Shown here: positions 31,956-37,159 of the stretch, in pieces
Layout of the letters: each line of letters starts with the position of its first letter
How positions within the stretch are numbered: the first letter of the stretch is position 1
Source of the DNA: a virus
Virus record (IMG/VR): IMGVR_UViG_3300034111_001091
Coordinates: 1-37,969 of that record
Reading direction: 5' to 3' (one strand)
DNA: 37,969 nt
Translations under genes and position numbers: made by a program
The notes under the pieces: generated by a model
Database searches by the model: none
What the model saw: only the letters and a program-made list of their open reading frames with translations
Told to the model about the DNA's origin: nothing

Positions 31956-32177
31956 TCAGGCGAAATAATCGCCGAACGCCATATCGGCGAGAACGGCGAC
32001 CTTGGCCGGGGGCATGTCGTCACACTCGGCCAAGGCTTCCAGCGTCCTGCGGAACGCCGACTCCTGGTCGCCGGGTTGAAAGTAGACCTCCCGGCCCTGC
32101 GGGTTGCGCAGGACAAGCCCGACGCGCAAGGGGCAGTATGAGTAGCCGCCGGCGAGGTTGAGGTAAGGGGACGTCAT
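31956..32177 (-). CDS. Small conserved phage/plasmid cassette protein
   Basis: A 73-residue protein; ATG 32177 has AGGAGG 8-13 bases upstream, so the longer frame to 32210 is not used. The sequence SYCPLRVGLVLRNPQGREVY and FQPGDQESAFRRTLEAL resembles a small family found beside other cassette proteins on phages and plasmids. Function unknown. It is first of the leftward cassettes, facing terS across the repeat-rich intergenic region. Confidence 0.8.
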   Translation of the reverse strand: MTSPYLNLAGGYSYCPLRVGLVLRNPQGREVYFQPGDQESAFRRTLEALAECDDMPPAKVAVLADMAFGDYFA

Positions 32178-32198
32178 GGCTAGGGCCTCCTGACGGGG

Positions 32199-32218
32199 GC
32201 GGGCCGCCATTGGCCCGC
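32199..32218 (-). repeat. Leader dyad copy D (GCGGGCC-N6-GGCCCGC)
   Basis: A perfect 7-bp inverted repeat with a 6-nt loop, 21 bases before the start codon at 32177, followed by a CAGGAGG ribosome site. Confidence 0.7.
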
Positions 32219-32236
32219 GCTCCCCGTCTGAATTGA

Positions 32237-32266
32237 TATATAAGGGAAGGCTAAAAAGGGGCGCAA
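32237..32266 (-). promoter_or_regulatory. Candidate leftward promoter for the 32177 gene
   Basis: Leftward TTGCGC (32261-32266), an 18-bp spacer and TATATA (32237-32242). A perfect CGCAAG-N6-CTTGCG dyad (32262-32279) overlaps the -35 and could be an operator. Confidence 0.45.
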
Positions 32267-32334
32267 GCGGAAACTTGCGGGTAGGTTGCGTTTTTATGCG
32301 AGGGGGGTCTGAGGGTTTAGGGGCCTGTTATCCT

Positions 32335-32510
32335 TTGCAACGTGCAACGCGGCGCATCACGATGCATCATGTTGCACGTGTTGCAACGGCCCGGGGTTGC
32401 AACGCGAAGTGCAACGTGAGGGGGGCCCCCTATACGTAGTATAGGGCCCCCCACGTGTTGCACGTTGCAACCGGCGTTGCGCGGTGTTGCGTTGCGCGTT
32501 GCGCTGCAAA
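32335..32510. repeat. GTTGCA-type iterons and large palindrome in the divergent intergenic region
   Basis: At least seven CGTTGCA(A/C) or inverse copies occur: 32335-32342, 32342-32349, 32371-32378, 32380-32388, 32396-32404, 32409-32416 and 32457-32470. Further GTTGCG variants run to 32505. In the centre, GGGGGGCCCCCTATAC, then GTA, then GTATAGGGCCCCCC (32420-32452) forms a near-perfect palindrome, flanked by CAACGTG and CACGTGTTG, so the dyad extends outward. The whole gap 32178-32700 has no supported gene. An origin, a partition-like site or a regulatory node is possible. Confidence 0.75.
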
Positions 32511-32640
32511 GCCTTTAGCCGTCTGTTAATCGGCGCTGAGACAGTGGCCAGGAAGGCGGTTAGCTGGCGGCTGTTAGGTCCGGTTAGCCTTTGTCGGATA
32601 GCGTGTCGCGGCGCCCCTCGCACACATAGGCGGGCGCGCA

Positions 32641-32669
32641 TTGACGCGAGGTCGGTCGGCGGGTATAAC
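32641..32669 (+). promoter_or_regulatory. Strong sigma70-type promoter for terS
   Basis: TTGACG (32641-32646), a 17-bp spacer and TATAAC (32664-32669): the best consensus match in the window. The start site should be near 32676, giving a leader of about 25 bases to the ATG at 32701. Confidence 0.75.
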
Positions 32670-32700
32670 CCTTGGCTGTAGAGACAGGGGACTTCAGCGC

Positions 32701-33153
32701 ATGGCAGTCAACGGGATTGGGCGCCCTAGCACGTACCGCGAGGATATTGCCCGCGAGATTTGCGAGCGCCTTTCGGACGGTGAAAGCCTTAACGCTATGT
32801 GCGGTCCTGACAGGCCGGAAGGCTGGCCGGATCGCCGGACGGTTCGAGCGTGGCGCAATTCCAACCCAGACTTTGAAGCCATGTACGCCCGCGCGAAACA
32901 GGCTCAGGCTGACTACTACGCCGACGCAATCCTGGCGGAGGCATACAGCGCTGACGAGTCGCGGATCCAATCCGCCCGCCTTCGCGTTGACGCGCTCAAG
33001 TGGCAGGCGAGCAAGCTTAACCCGGCGCGTTGGGCCGATAACGTCAGGCTGACGGGTGGCGACGGCTCCGGCGCCGTGCAAGTCGACGTGACGGCTAAGA
33101 GCGCGCTTGTCGACGGGATCCTTGACGCAATGAAAAAGGCGCCCGGCGGTTAG
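32701..33153 (+). CDS. terS: Phage terminase small subunit
   Basis: A 150-residue protein starting at ATG 32701, the first start after the promoter; the longer frame beginning at 32641 starts inside the promoter and is rejected. It has the small-terminase layout: a helix-turn-helix start, GRPSTYREDIAREICERLSD, then PDRRTVRAWRNSNPDFEAMY, a helical oligomerisation part (YARAKQAQADYYADAILAEA) and RIQSARLRVDALKWQASKLN before a flexible tail. It recognises phage DNA for packaging and recruits the large subunit. Oddly, no large terminase follows: the next genes are leftward. Its stop codon lies inside a terminator hairpin. Confidence 0.9.
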   Translation: MAVNGIGRPSTYREDIAREICERLSDGESLNAMCGPDRPEGWPDRRTVRAWRNSNPDFEAMYARAKQAQADYYADAILAEAYSADESRIQSARLRVDALKWQASKLNPARWADNVRLTGGDGSGAVQVDVTAKSALVDGILDAMKKAPGG

Positions 33154-33163
33154 ACCGGGCGCC
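33138..33163 (-). terminator. Intrinsic terminator for the leftward small genes, overlapping the terS stop
   Basis: GGCGCCCGG (33138-33146) and CCGGGCGCC (33155-33163) form a perfect 9-bp stem with an 8-nt loop. On the leftward strand five Ts follow. It ends leftward transcription from 34451-33189 before it opposes terS. The terS TAG sits in the loop. Confidence 0.85.
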
Positions 33164-33188
33164 CCTTGGCGCGAGCTGCTAGGCCAGG

Positions 33189-33389
33189 CTAGGCCCAAAG
33201 GCGCAAAAGCCTTTCAGACTCCCGCCAGTTTCCATATGCCGCTTGCCCGGCATACACGCGACGGGCCGTCGGAGTCCGCTTCAGCCGCTTCAATGCGCGT
33301 TCGTGGCGCGCCGCTTTGGCCGGGTTGTCGTCAAAGACGTTCTGCCTATGCCACCGAACAAGGCGGTTCAGCTTTTCGGATTCAGTCAT
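33189..33389 (-). CDS. Small basic hypothetical protein
   Basis: A 66-residue, Arg/Lys-rich helical protein starting at ATG 33389 behind GGGAGG (LVRWHRQNVFDDNPAKAARH, then ERALKRLKRTPTARRVYAGQ). It may bind nucleic acid. It lies last in the leftward group, 26 bases before the terminator. No family recognised. Confidence 0.7.
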   Translation of the reverse strand: MTESEKLNRLVRWHRQNVFDDNPAKAARHERALKRLKRTPTARRVYAGQAAYGNWRESERLLRLWA

Positions 33390-33403
33390 GGCCTAAGCCT
33401 CCC

Positions 33404-33865
33404 TTAATTGAAATGTTCCGCCACGGCGCTACCGAACAAGGCGCGCACGACGTCGCGGCAGTCCGCCAGATAGACCGGCTCGGGCTCAATCCATACGGCG
33501 CCCTCAGCGTCGCAATCGCACGGCTCGCACGTCTCGGGGTCCATCCAATAACCTTCAGGCTCAGGACCGAAAGAGACGTATTCAGCGTCAAGGTCCACAT
33601 ATGCGGCTGATACATTCGCCTCGATCCAAGCCTGAAAGTGATCGGCTAGCGGCCCGAACGTCTCAGCGACGGAATATCCCTCGCCTTCAAGGTCGGCATA
33701 TTCCGTCGCGTAATCGTCAAGGGTGAAGCCTTCGAAGCCTTGCGGCCCGAGGCGAGCGAAAGACGGCCCGTTATACAGGTCATAGCGCAAAGCGGCCGCC
33801 GCGGCTTCTACGTGCTCAGGGAGGCGGATAGCGTCCCGGATAAGAGCGTCAATCTTGTCGCGCAT
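33404..33865 (-). CDS. Acidic hypothetical protein with Cys cluster
   Basis: A 153-residue protein; ATG 33865 is chosen for its GGAG 9 bases upstream, although TTG 33880 is in frame. It is strongly acidic with many Glu/Asp/Tyr (DDYATEYADLEGEGYSVAET) and a CEPCDCD cluster that might bind a metal. The acidic charge could indicate a DNA-mimic or anti-restriction role, but no family is recognised, and this is only a possibility. Confidence 0.75.
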   Translation of the reverse strand: MRDKIDALIRDAIRLPEHVEAAAAALRYDLYNGPSFARLGPQGFEGFTLDDYATEYADLEGEGYSVAETFGPLADHFQAWIEANVSAAYVDLDAEYVSFGPEPEGYWMDPETCEPCDCDAEGAVWIEPEPVYLADCRDVVRALFGSAVAEHFN

Positions 33866-33904
33866 AGCCTCATTCTCCAATTGGCTAGTTGATCCTAGCC
33901 CAAA

Positions 33905-33932
33905 GGGACCGCACGCGCGTGGCGCCGGTCCC
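33905..33932 (-). terminator. Intercistronic hairpin, GGGACCG/CGGTCCC, variant loop
   Basis: A 7-bp stem (33905-33911 and 33926-33932) with a 14-nt loop, followed on the leftward strand by TTT. The flanks (about 60 bp, including GATAGGCGGTTTG and CCGCTATGTG) repeat at 34212-34270. Confidence 0.6.
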
Positions 33933-33964
33933 GATAGGCGGTTTGCCCGCTATGTGAGGGGCGG

Positions 33965-34168
33965 TTAGCGGCGCGCGATATAGTCGAGCACGTCAGACAG
34001 ACTGTCAGACGCCATAAGCGCGTCAGCGTCGTCATACAGCGTCAGTAGGTCATCCGCCGCAGGGTCAATCGCTAGGTCAAACCTGCCGCATGGCGACCGC
34101 ATGAACCGGCAGACGTGCGGATAGATAGGGTCCGTCTGCCATCCGGCGAAAAGGTGAAGGCTGATCAT
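33965..34168 (-). CDS. 67-residue hypothetical protein
   Basis: Starts at ATG 34168, with CGGAGC 11 bases upstream and a leader dyad 22 bases upstream. It begins MISLHLFAGWQTDPIYPHVC, then has an acidic helical end (DDADALMASDSLSDVLDYIA). Cys-x-x-x-x-x-x-Cys spacing is present but no known finger. Function unknown. An independent cassette. Confidence 0.7.
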   Translation of the reverse strand: MISLHLFAGWQTDPIYPHVCRFMRSPCGRFDLAIDPAADDLLTLYDDADALMASDSLSDVLDYIARR

Positions 34169-34190
34169 TATCGCTTGCTCCGATTAGCTA

Positions 34191-34203
34191 GGCCACGGCG
34201 GCC
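34191..34203 (-). repeat. Leader dyad copy G (GGCC-N5-GGCC)
   Basis: GGCCACGGCGGCC on the top strand, 22 bases before the start at 34168. CTAGCTAATCGGAGC follows on the leftward strand, nearly the same as at the 34451 gene. Confidence 0.65.
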
Positions 34204-34219
34204 CGGCTTCTAGCCCAAA

Positions 34220-34245
34220 GGGACCGCACGCTAGGCGCCGGTCCC
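34220..34245 (-). terminator. Intercistronic hairpin with the conserved 12-nt loop, second copy
   Basis: GGGACCG (34220-34226) and CGGTCCC (34239-34245) enclose CACGCTAGGCGC, the loop also seen at 31910-31921 with the stem bases GCCT/AGGC exchanged for GGGA/TCCC. TTT follows on the leftward strand. Confidence 0.65.
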
Positions 34246-34277
34246 GATAGGCGGTTTGTCCGCTATGTGTGGCGCTG

Positions 34278-34451
34278 CTAGTCAGGCAGGCGCGTCAGGT
34301 ATTCGCCGCAGGCTTCCAGCAGGCTTGTAACGTGCGACAGCGCGTCTTGCGCGGGATGGTCATAGCCTAGCCTTTCCATAAGGCGGTCGACGTCCTGCGC
34401 CACGGTTTCCAGCGCCGCTGCAATCCGTTCCGCTTCGCTTTGCTTGTCCAT
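34278..34451 (-). CDS. 57-residue helical hypothetical protein
   Basis: ATG 34451 is chosen for GGAGCG 7 bases upstream; TTG 34466 is the in-frame alternative. It is one or two amphipathic helices (AERIAAALETVAQDVDRLME, then ALSHVTSLLEACGEYLTRL). Likely an oligomer or a small binding partner. No family recognised. Confidence 0.7.
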   Translation of the reverse strand: MDKQSEAERIAAALETVAQDVDRLMERLGYDHPAQDALSHVTSLLEACGEYLTRLPD

Positions 34452-34474
34452 TGTCTTTCGCTCCAATGCAGCTA

Positions 34475-34487
34475 GGCCACCATGGCC
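34475..34487 (-). repeat. Leader dyad copy H (GGCC-N5-GGCC)
   Basis: GGCCACCATGGCC on the top strand, 23 bases before the start at 34451. A CAAGTAACCGCTTG element lies about 40 bases further upstream (34525-34542). Confidence 0.65.
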
Positions 34488-34659
34488 CGGCGTCTCGATC
34501 CTTAGACACTATCCCGGCGGCCGACGCAAGCGGTTACTTGTATCCCGTCTAGTGTGGCGAGGTGGCGCGCCCTGGCCTAACTAGGCGGACTCCTTATAGA
34601 TGCACGCGAGGCGCGAGCATGGCGCATGGCGTGCGACAATCCGCCGCGGCTCTTAAGGC

Positions 34660-34688
34660 TTGACGCCATGGGCCGGCTGGCCTAGGAT
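34660..34688 (+). promoter_or_regulatory. Candidate promoter for the rightward early genes
   Basis: TTGACG (34660-34665), a 17-bp spacer and TAGGAT (34683-34688). The stretch 34467-34816 holds no supported gene. It contains the dyad at 34475, the CAAG dyad at 34525, a GACTC (34588-34592) next to TTATAGAT, this promoter and a leader of about 120 bases before AAGGAG and the ATG at 34817. Confidence 0.6.
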
Positions 34689-34701
34689 CCTCTGGCGTAC
34701 A

Positions 34702-34714
34702 GGGCCGATGGCCC
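34702..34714 (+). repeat. Leader-type dyad (GGGCC-N3-GGCCC) in the rightward leader
   Basis: GGGCCGATGGCCC just after the expected start site of the 34660 promoter. It is the only copy associated with a rightward gene and is much farther (about 100 bases) from the start codon. Confidence 0.55.
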
Positions 34715-34816
34715 GGACCCCTATACCCCACTTGGGAATGGCGGACGGGTGCTTGTAGGGCCGCCCGCAATTTTTGCAACAGCCCACCCTCAAAGGGCTA
34801 ACAAGGAGACAACAAC

Positions 34817-35023
34817 ATGTCTAACTACCGACTCGGTAACCACGAGCACGTCGTCCCGCTGAGCCTTTGGATTTCAGAGGACAACAAGACGCTGACCGTC
34901 CGCAAGGGCGCCGGCTTCGACGCCTGGCTGGCCAACACCTACCCGCACACCCAAGAGGACCAGGACGGCGATTCGGCCAACCTGCTCAGGCACGTCAGTG
35001 ATTGGCTGAAGGAGACGCCGTGA
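34817..35023 (+). CDS. Small hypothetical protein, first rightward early gene
   Basis: A 68-residue protein starting at ATG 34817 behind AAGGAG. It is acidic with a short beta-rich front (VPLSLWISEDNKTLTVRKGA) and a helical end (SANLLRHVSDWLKETP). No family recognised. TGATG overlap with the next gene. Confidence 0.75.
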   Translation: MSNYRLGNHEHVVPLSLWISEDNKTLTVRKGAGFDAWLANTYPHTQEDQDGDSANLLRHVSDWLKETP

Positions 35024-35460
35024 TGCCCGACGTCCCCGACGACTACTGGCTCCGTCGCGCCGGCGTGTTCGATGACGACTGGATCGAACACACCGGCGAC
35101 ACCTGCCCCGTCCCGCCCGACACCAAGGTTCGGGTCCGTTTCAGAAATGGCACGGTGTCCCGCCAGCCCTATGAGGCTGGCGGATGGAACTGGGGAGTGG
35201 GTACGGGTGACTACCACCTCGACGCCTACCAGATCGTCGAGCAGCCCGACGCACCGACCGACCACTACCGTCAGGGCGACATCGAGTGTATCGACGCGAT
35301 CCGCGCGGCCCTGACCGACGAGGAGTGGCGCGGCTATTGCAAGGGCAACGTGCTGAAATACACATGGCGCGAGAAGCACAAGGGCGGCGACGGCAGCCTG
35401 CTCAAGGCGCAGGACTACCTGCGCTGGGCTCTGGCGGGGAAGGCGGAGGACAAGCGGTGA
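35023..35460 (+). CDS. WIEHT-domain plus DUF3310 protein
   Basis: A 145-residue protein starting at ATG 35023 (overlap with the previous stop). Residues about 17-75 are a small beta domain, DDWIEHTGDTCPVPPDTKVR, then VRFRNG and ending YQIVEQP, shared with two neighbouring genes. The C-terminal part is DUF3310: YRQGDIECIDAIRAALTDEE, then YCKGNVLKYTWREKHK and KAQDYLRWAL. DUF3310 occurs widely in phages, sometimes labelled nucleotide kinase-like, without proven activity. The fusion suggests the first domain is a mobile binding module. Confidence 0.85.
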   Translation: MPDVPDDYWLRRAGVFDDDWIEHTGDTCPVPPDTKVRVRFRNGTVSRQPYEAGGWNWGVGTGDYHLDAYQIVEQPDAPTDHYRQGDIECIDAIRAALTDEEWRGYCKGNVLKYTWREKHKGGDGSLLKAQDYLRWALAGKAEDKR

Positions 35461-35849
35461 CCGACTGGATCGAACACACAACCGACACCTGCCCGGTAGA
35501 CCCGGAGACGGTGGTGGAGGTGCGGATCAAGCACGGCGCAAGCATAATCGACTGGTCGCCCCCAAGGCCTGCCCGCCGCTTTCGCTGGTCGGACCCCTGC
35601 ATCACCCACTACCGCATCATCACCCCCGCCAAGCCCCCGGAGCCCGAGGAGCCGTTTGCGCCGTGGGATAGCTGGCCGAAAAGGTCGAGCGAGGCGCTGC
35701 CGTCTGAACCCGACCTCATCAACCTCCGTCTGGAGTGCCTGAAGCTGGCGGTGACCCCGGAGCTGAACCCTTACGGGCTGACAGATGTCGAGCAGGTCGC
35801 GGACCGTTTCCTCCACTACGTCCTCAACGGATCGGTGGACAAGGCGTGA
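35457..35849 (+). CDS. WIEHT-domain protein with helical C-terminus
   Basis: A 130-residue protein from GTG 35457 (GTGA overlap). The first about 60 residues repeat the module of the previous gene: MTDWIEHTTDTCPVDPETVV, then VRIKHGASI and HYRIITPAKPP. A Pro/Glu-rich linker leads to a helical end (DLINLRLECLKLAVTPELNP, then VADRFLHYVLNGSVDKA) that differs from DUF3310. Function unknown. Tandem copies imply duplication and shuffling. Confidence 0.8.
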   Translation: MTDWIEHTTDTCPVDPETVVEVRIKHGASIIDWSPPRPARRFRWSDPCITHYRIITPAKPPEPEEPFAPWDSWPKRSSEALPSEPDLINLRLECLKLAVTPELNPYGLTDVEQVADRFLHYVLNGSVDKA

Positions 35850-36106
35850 GCAAGCCAGACCTCAAGATAGTCGGGGAGATCAAGCCGCCCGCCTACAAGG
35901 ACCCAGCCACGATGCTGCGGAACATAGCCAACGACATTGAGGCGGGTGTCTATGGCGAGGTGTCCACGATTGCTGTGGCTTTGGCCGCCGAGGAGGGTGT
36001 CGAGCTGTTTTGTGGTGGCGGGCAGTCCTCTCTTGAGCACTGCGCCTTTTTGTTCGGGACAGCTGCCGCGCGGTGTCATGCTCGTAGACCCAGTCGAAAA
36101 AGGTGA
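35846..36106 (+). CDS. Conserved small phage protein (DIEAG-Y-GEVSTIAVAL family)
   Basis: An 86-residue protein from GTG 35846 (GTGA overlap). The centre, MLRNIANDIEAGVYGEVSTI and AVALAAEEGVELFCGGGQ, is a block I have seen in many short phage proteins without known function. The C-terminus is unusually basic (RCHARRPSRKR), and its stop is immediately before the tRNA-like sequence. In another frame the same DNA reads MLVDPVEKGEVEAEG, so a frameshift or a junction close to the att-like site is possible. Confidence 0.75.
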   Translation: MSKPDLKIVGEIKPPAYKDPATMLRNIANDIEAGVYGEVSTIAVALAAEEGVELFCGGGQSSLEHCAFLFGTAAARCHARRPSRKR

Positions 36107-36108
36107 AG

Positions 36109-36133
36109 TGGAGGCGGAGGGAATCGAACCCTC
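36109..36133 (-). other. tRNA/tmRNA 3'-end-like sequence, possible attachment core
   Basis: On the leftward strand GAGGG, TTCGATT, CCCTC is a perfect T-arm (36117-36133). It is followed by CGCCTCC (36110-36116), the shape of a 3' acceptor strand, and an A discriminator (36109). CTT replaces CCA, and no matching 5' acceptor or anticodon arm is found at tRNA distance. It looks like the 3' end of tRNA-Ser or of an alphaproteobacterial ssrA, as left at phage attP sites. No integrase is in the window. Confidence 0.5.
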
Positions 36134-36347
36134 GGGGATCATCGGTTCGCTGCCGCGACCCCGGGTAGACAAGGCGTGAGGCTTGGGGCATAGTCCCGTT
36201 CTCAGGCTTCGGCCTGAGTGGCGTCCTCGACAACCCACCCCAATGAACTGGCCTCCTCTTTCTTTGCGTTGATCGACTTGAGGCGATAAGGCGGTCTGAT
36301 TCACCACCTTCGCATATCCACCCTCACGGCTTCGGGCGTGAGTCGCA

Positions 36348-36378
36348 GGGCCGGGGGCAACCTCGGCCCTTGCTTTTT
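36348..36378 (+). terminator. GCAA-tetraloop hairpin terminator, copy 1
   Basis: GGGCCGGGG (36348-36356), GCAA, CCTCGGCCC (36361-36369) form a 9-bp stem with one G-T pair, then TTGCTTTTT. It is a convincing rightward intrinsic terminator. The non-coding stretch 36107-36991 also holds a CTCAGGC-TTCG-GCCTGAG hairpin (36201-36218) and no supported gene. Confidence 0.75.
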
Positions 36379-36518
36379 GTGGTGGGGCGGCTCATAACAG
36401 GCAGGCTCAAGCGGATGCAAAAGAGCAACCCGCCCGAAAGGGTCCTGCGGCGCGCGGGGGTAACGGGATTTCCGGCACACGCCACCGACACGCAGAAGGT
36501 CGGGGCGTTACAACTTAG

Positions 36519-36540
36519 GGGCCGGGAGCAATCCCGGCCC
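36519..36540 (+). terminator. GCAA-tetraloop hairpin, copy 2
   Basis: GGGCCGGGA, GCAA, TCCCGGCCC: a perfect 9-bp stem with a base change on both arms relative to copy 1. It is followed by TTGCCATTTGCG, which recurs after a partial right arm at 36592-36610. Weak T-run. Confidence 0.65.
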
Positions 36541-36874
36541 TTGCCATTTGCGACATGGGAAATCCCATAGCGGAACAAAAGCAAGCACTTAGCGGCCCTT
36601 GCCATTTGCGCTATTTAGCTTGCCCACACGCTCAGGTGTGCGGCCATGCGATAGCTACGACGTATAACCCCCAGCTTATGCGCCAGGCCTGCGGATATAA
36701 CAGCCACCCTTGACACCTGCGTGGATCTGGCGCCACATGCCGTCACGCCCCACCCGGGACTCCTTTCGAGACCACGGGCGACGGGACTTCGAGGCCAGGG
36801 CAGCGCCGCAAGGCGTCAACGCGGGCCGGGAGCGGGGTTGTCATATTACCCGTAATGCCTTGGAAGTCGCCGCG

Positions 36875-36896
36875 GGGCCGGGAGCAACCTCGGCCC
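36875..36896 (+). terminator. GCAA-tetraloop hairpin, copy 3
   Basis: GGGCCGGGA, GCAA, CCTCGGCCC with a loop-closing mismatch, followed by TTGCTTTATG. It ends the non-coding stretch about 95 bases before the next gene. Confidence 0.65.
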
Positions 36897-36991
36897 TTGC
36901 TTTATGCGCCAGGCTCGTCTACCGTCCCTGCGACTGGCCAATGGTGGCCGGTTACGACCCTTGAGGCCGACAAGTGGCCTGGAGAGACAAC

Positions 36992-37159
36992 ATGACTAAC
37001 TGGACCTCACATCAGTGGGAAGACGGCGAGTTTCCCGAACCCGACCCCAAGCCTTCTCCAGAGAGGCAGCGGAAACTTGACGAGATTTCCAATGCCATCT
37101 GGGGATCAGGCACCGTTGTGAGCCTGGACGCGCTGTTCAAGGTGAAGCGCGGTGGCTGA
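36992..37159 (+). CDS. 55-residue hypothetical protein
   Basis: ATG 36992 lies 5 bases after GGAGAG, the best start; the longer frame from 36974 lacks a site. It is acidic and Pro-rich (QWEDGEFPEPDPKPSPERQR), then helical (KLDEISNAIWGSGTVVSLDA). No family recognised. It overlaps the next gene by 8 bases. Confidence 0.7.
   Translation: MTNWTSHQWEDGEFPEPDPKPSPERQRKLDEISNAIWGSGTVVSLDALFKVKRGG

Noticed and set aside
36109-36260. Complete tRNA or tmRNA gene on the leftward strand
   Set aside because: Only the T-arm and acceptor 3' strand can be drawn. No paired 5' acceptor, D-arm, anticodon arm or peptide-tag coding part is found.
36202-36300. 33-codon leftward open stretch ending NAKKEEASSLGWVVEDATQAEA-like text (shortened)
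   Set aside because: The residues look protein-like, but there is no usable start codon after the upstream TGA and no ribosome site. It may be a remnant of a lost gene.
36663-36716. TATAAC boxes and TTGACA near 36663-36716 as a promoter
   Set aside because: The elements are not in the right order or spacing with each other, and no gene follows within 250 bases.
36370-36964. Open frames at 36370-36570 and 36710-36964
   Set aside because: They lack ribosome sites, run through the repeated hairpins and give Arg/Pro-rich products without recognisable features.
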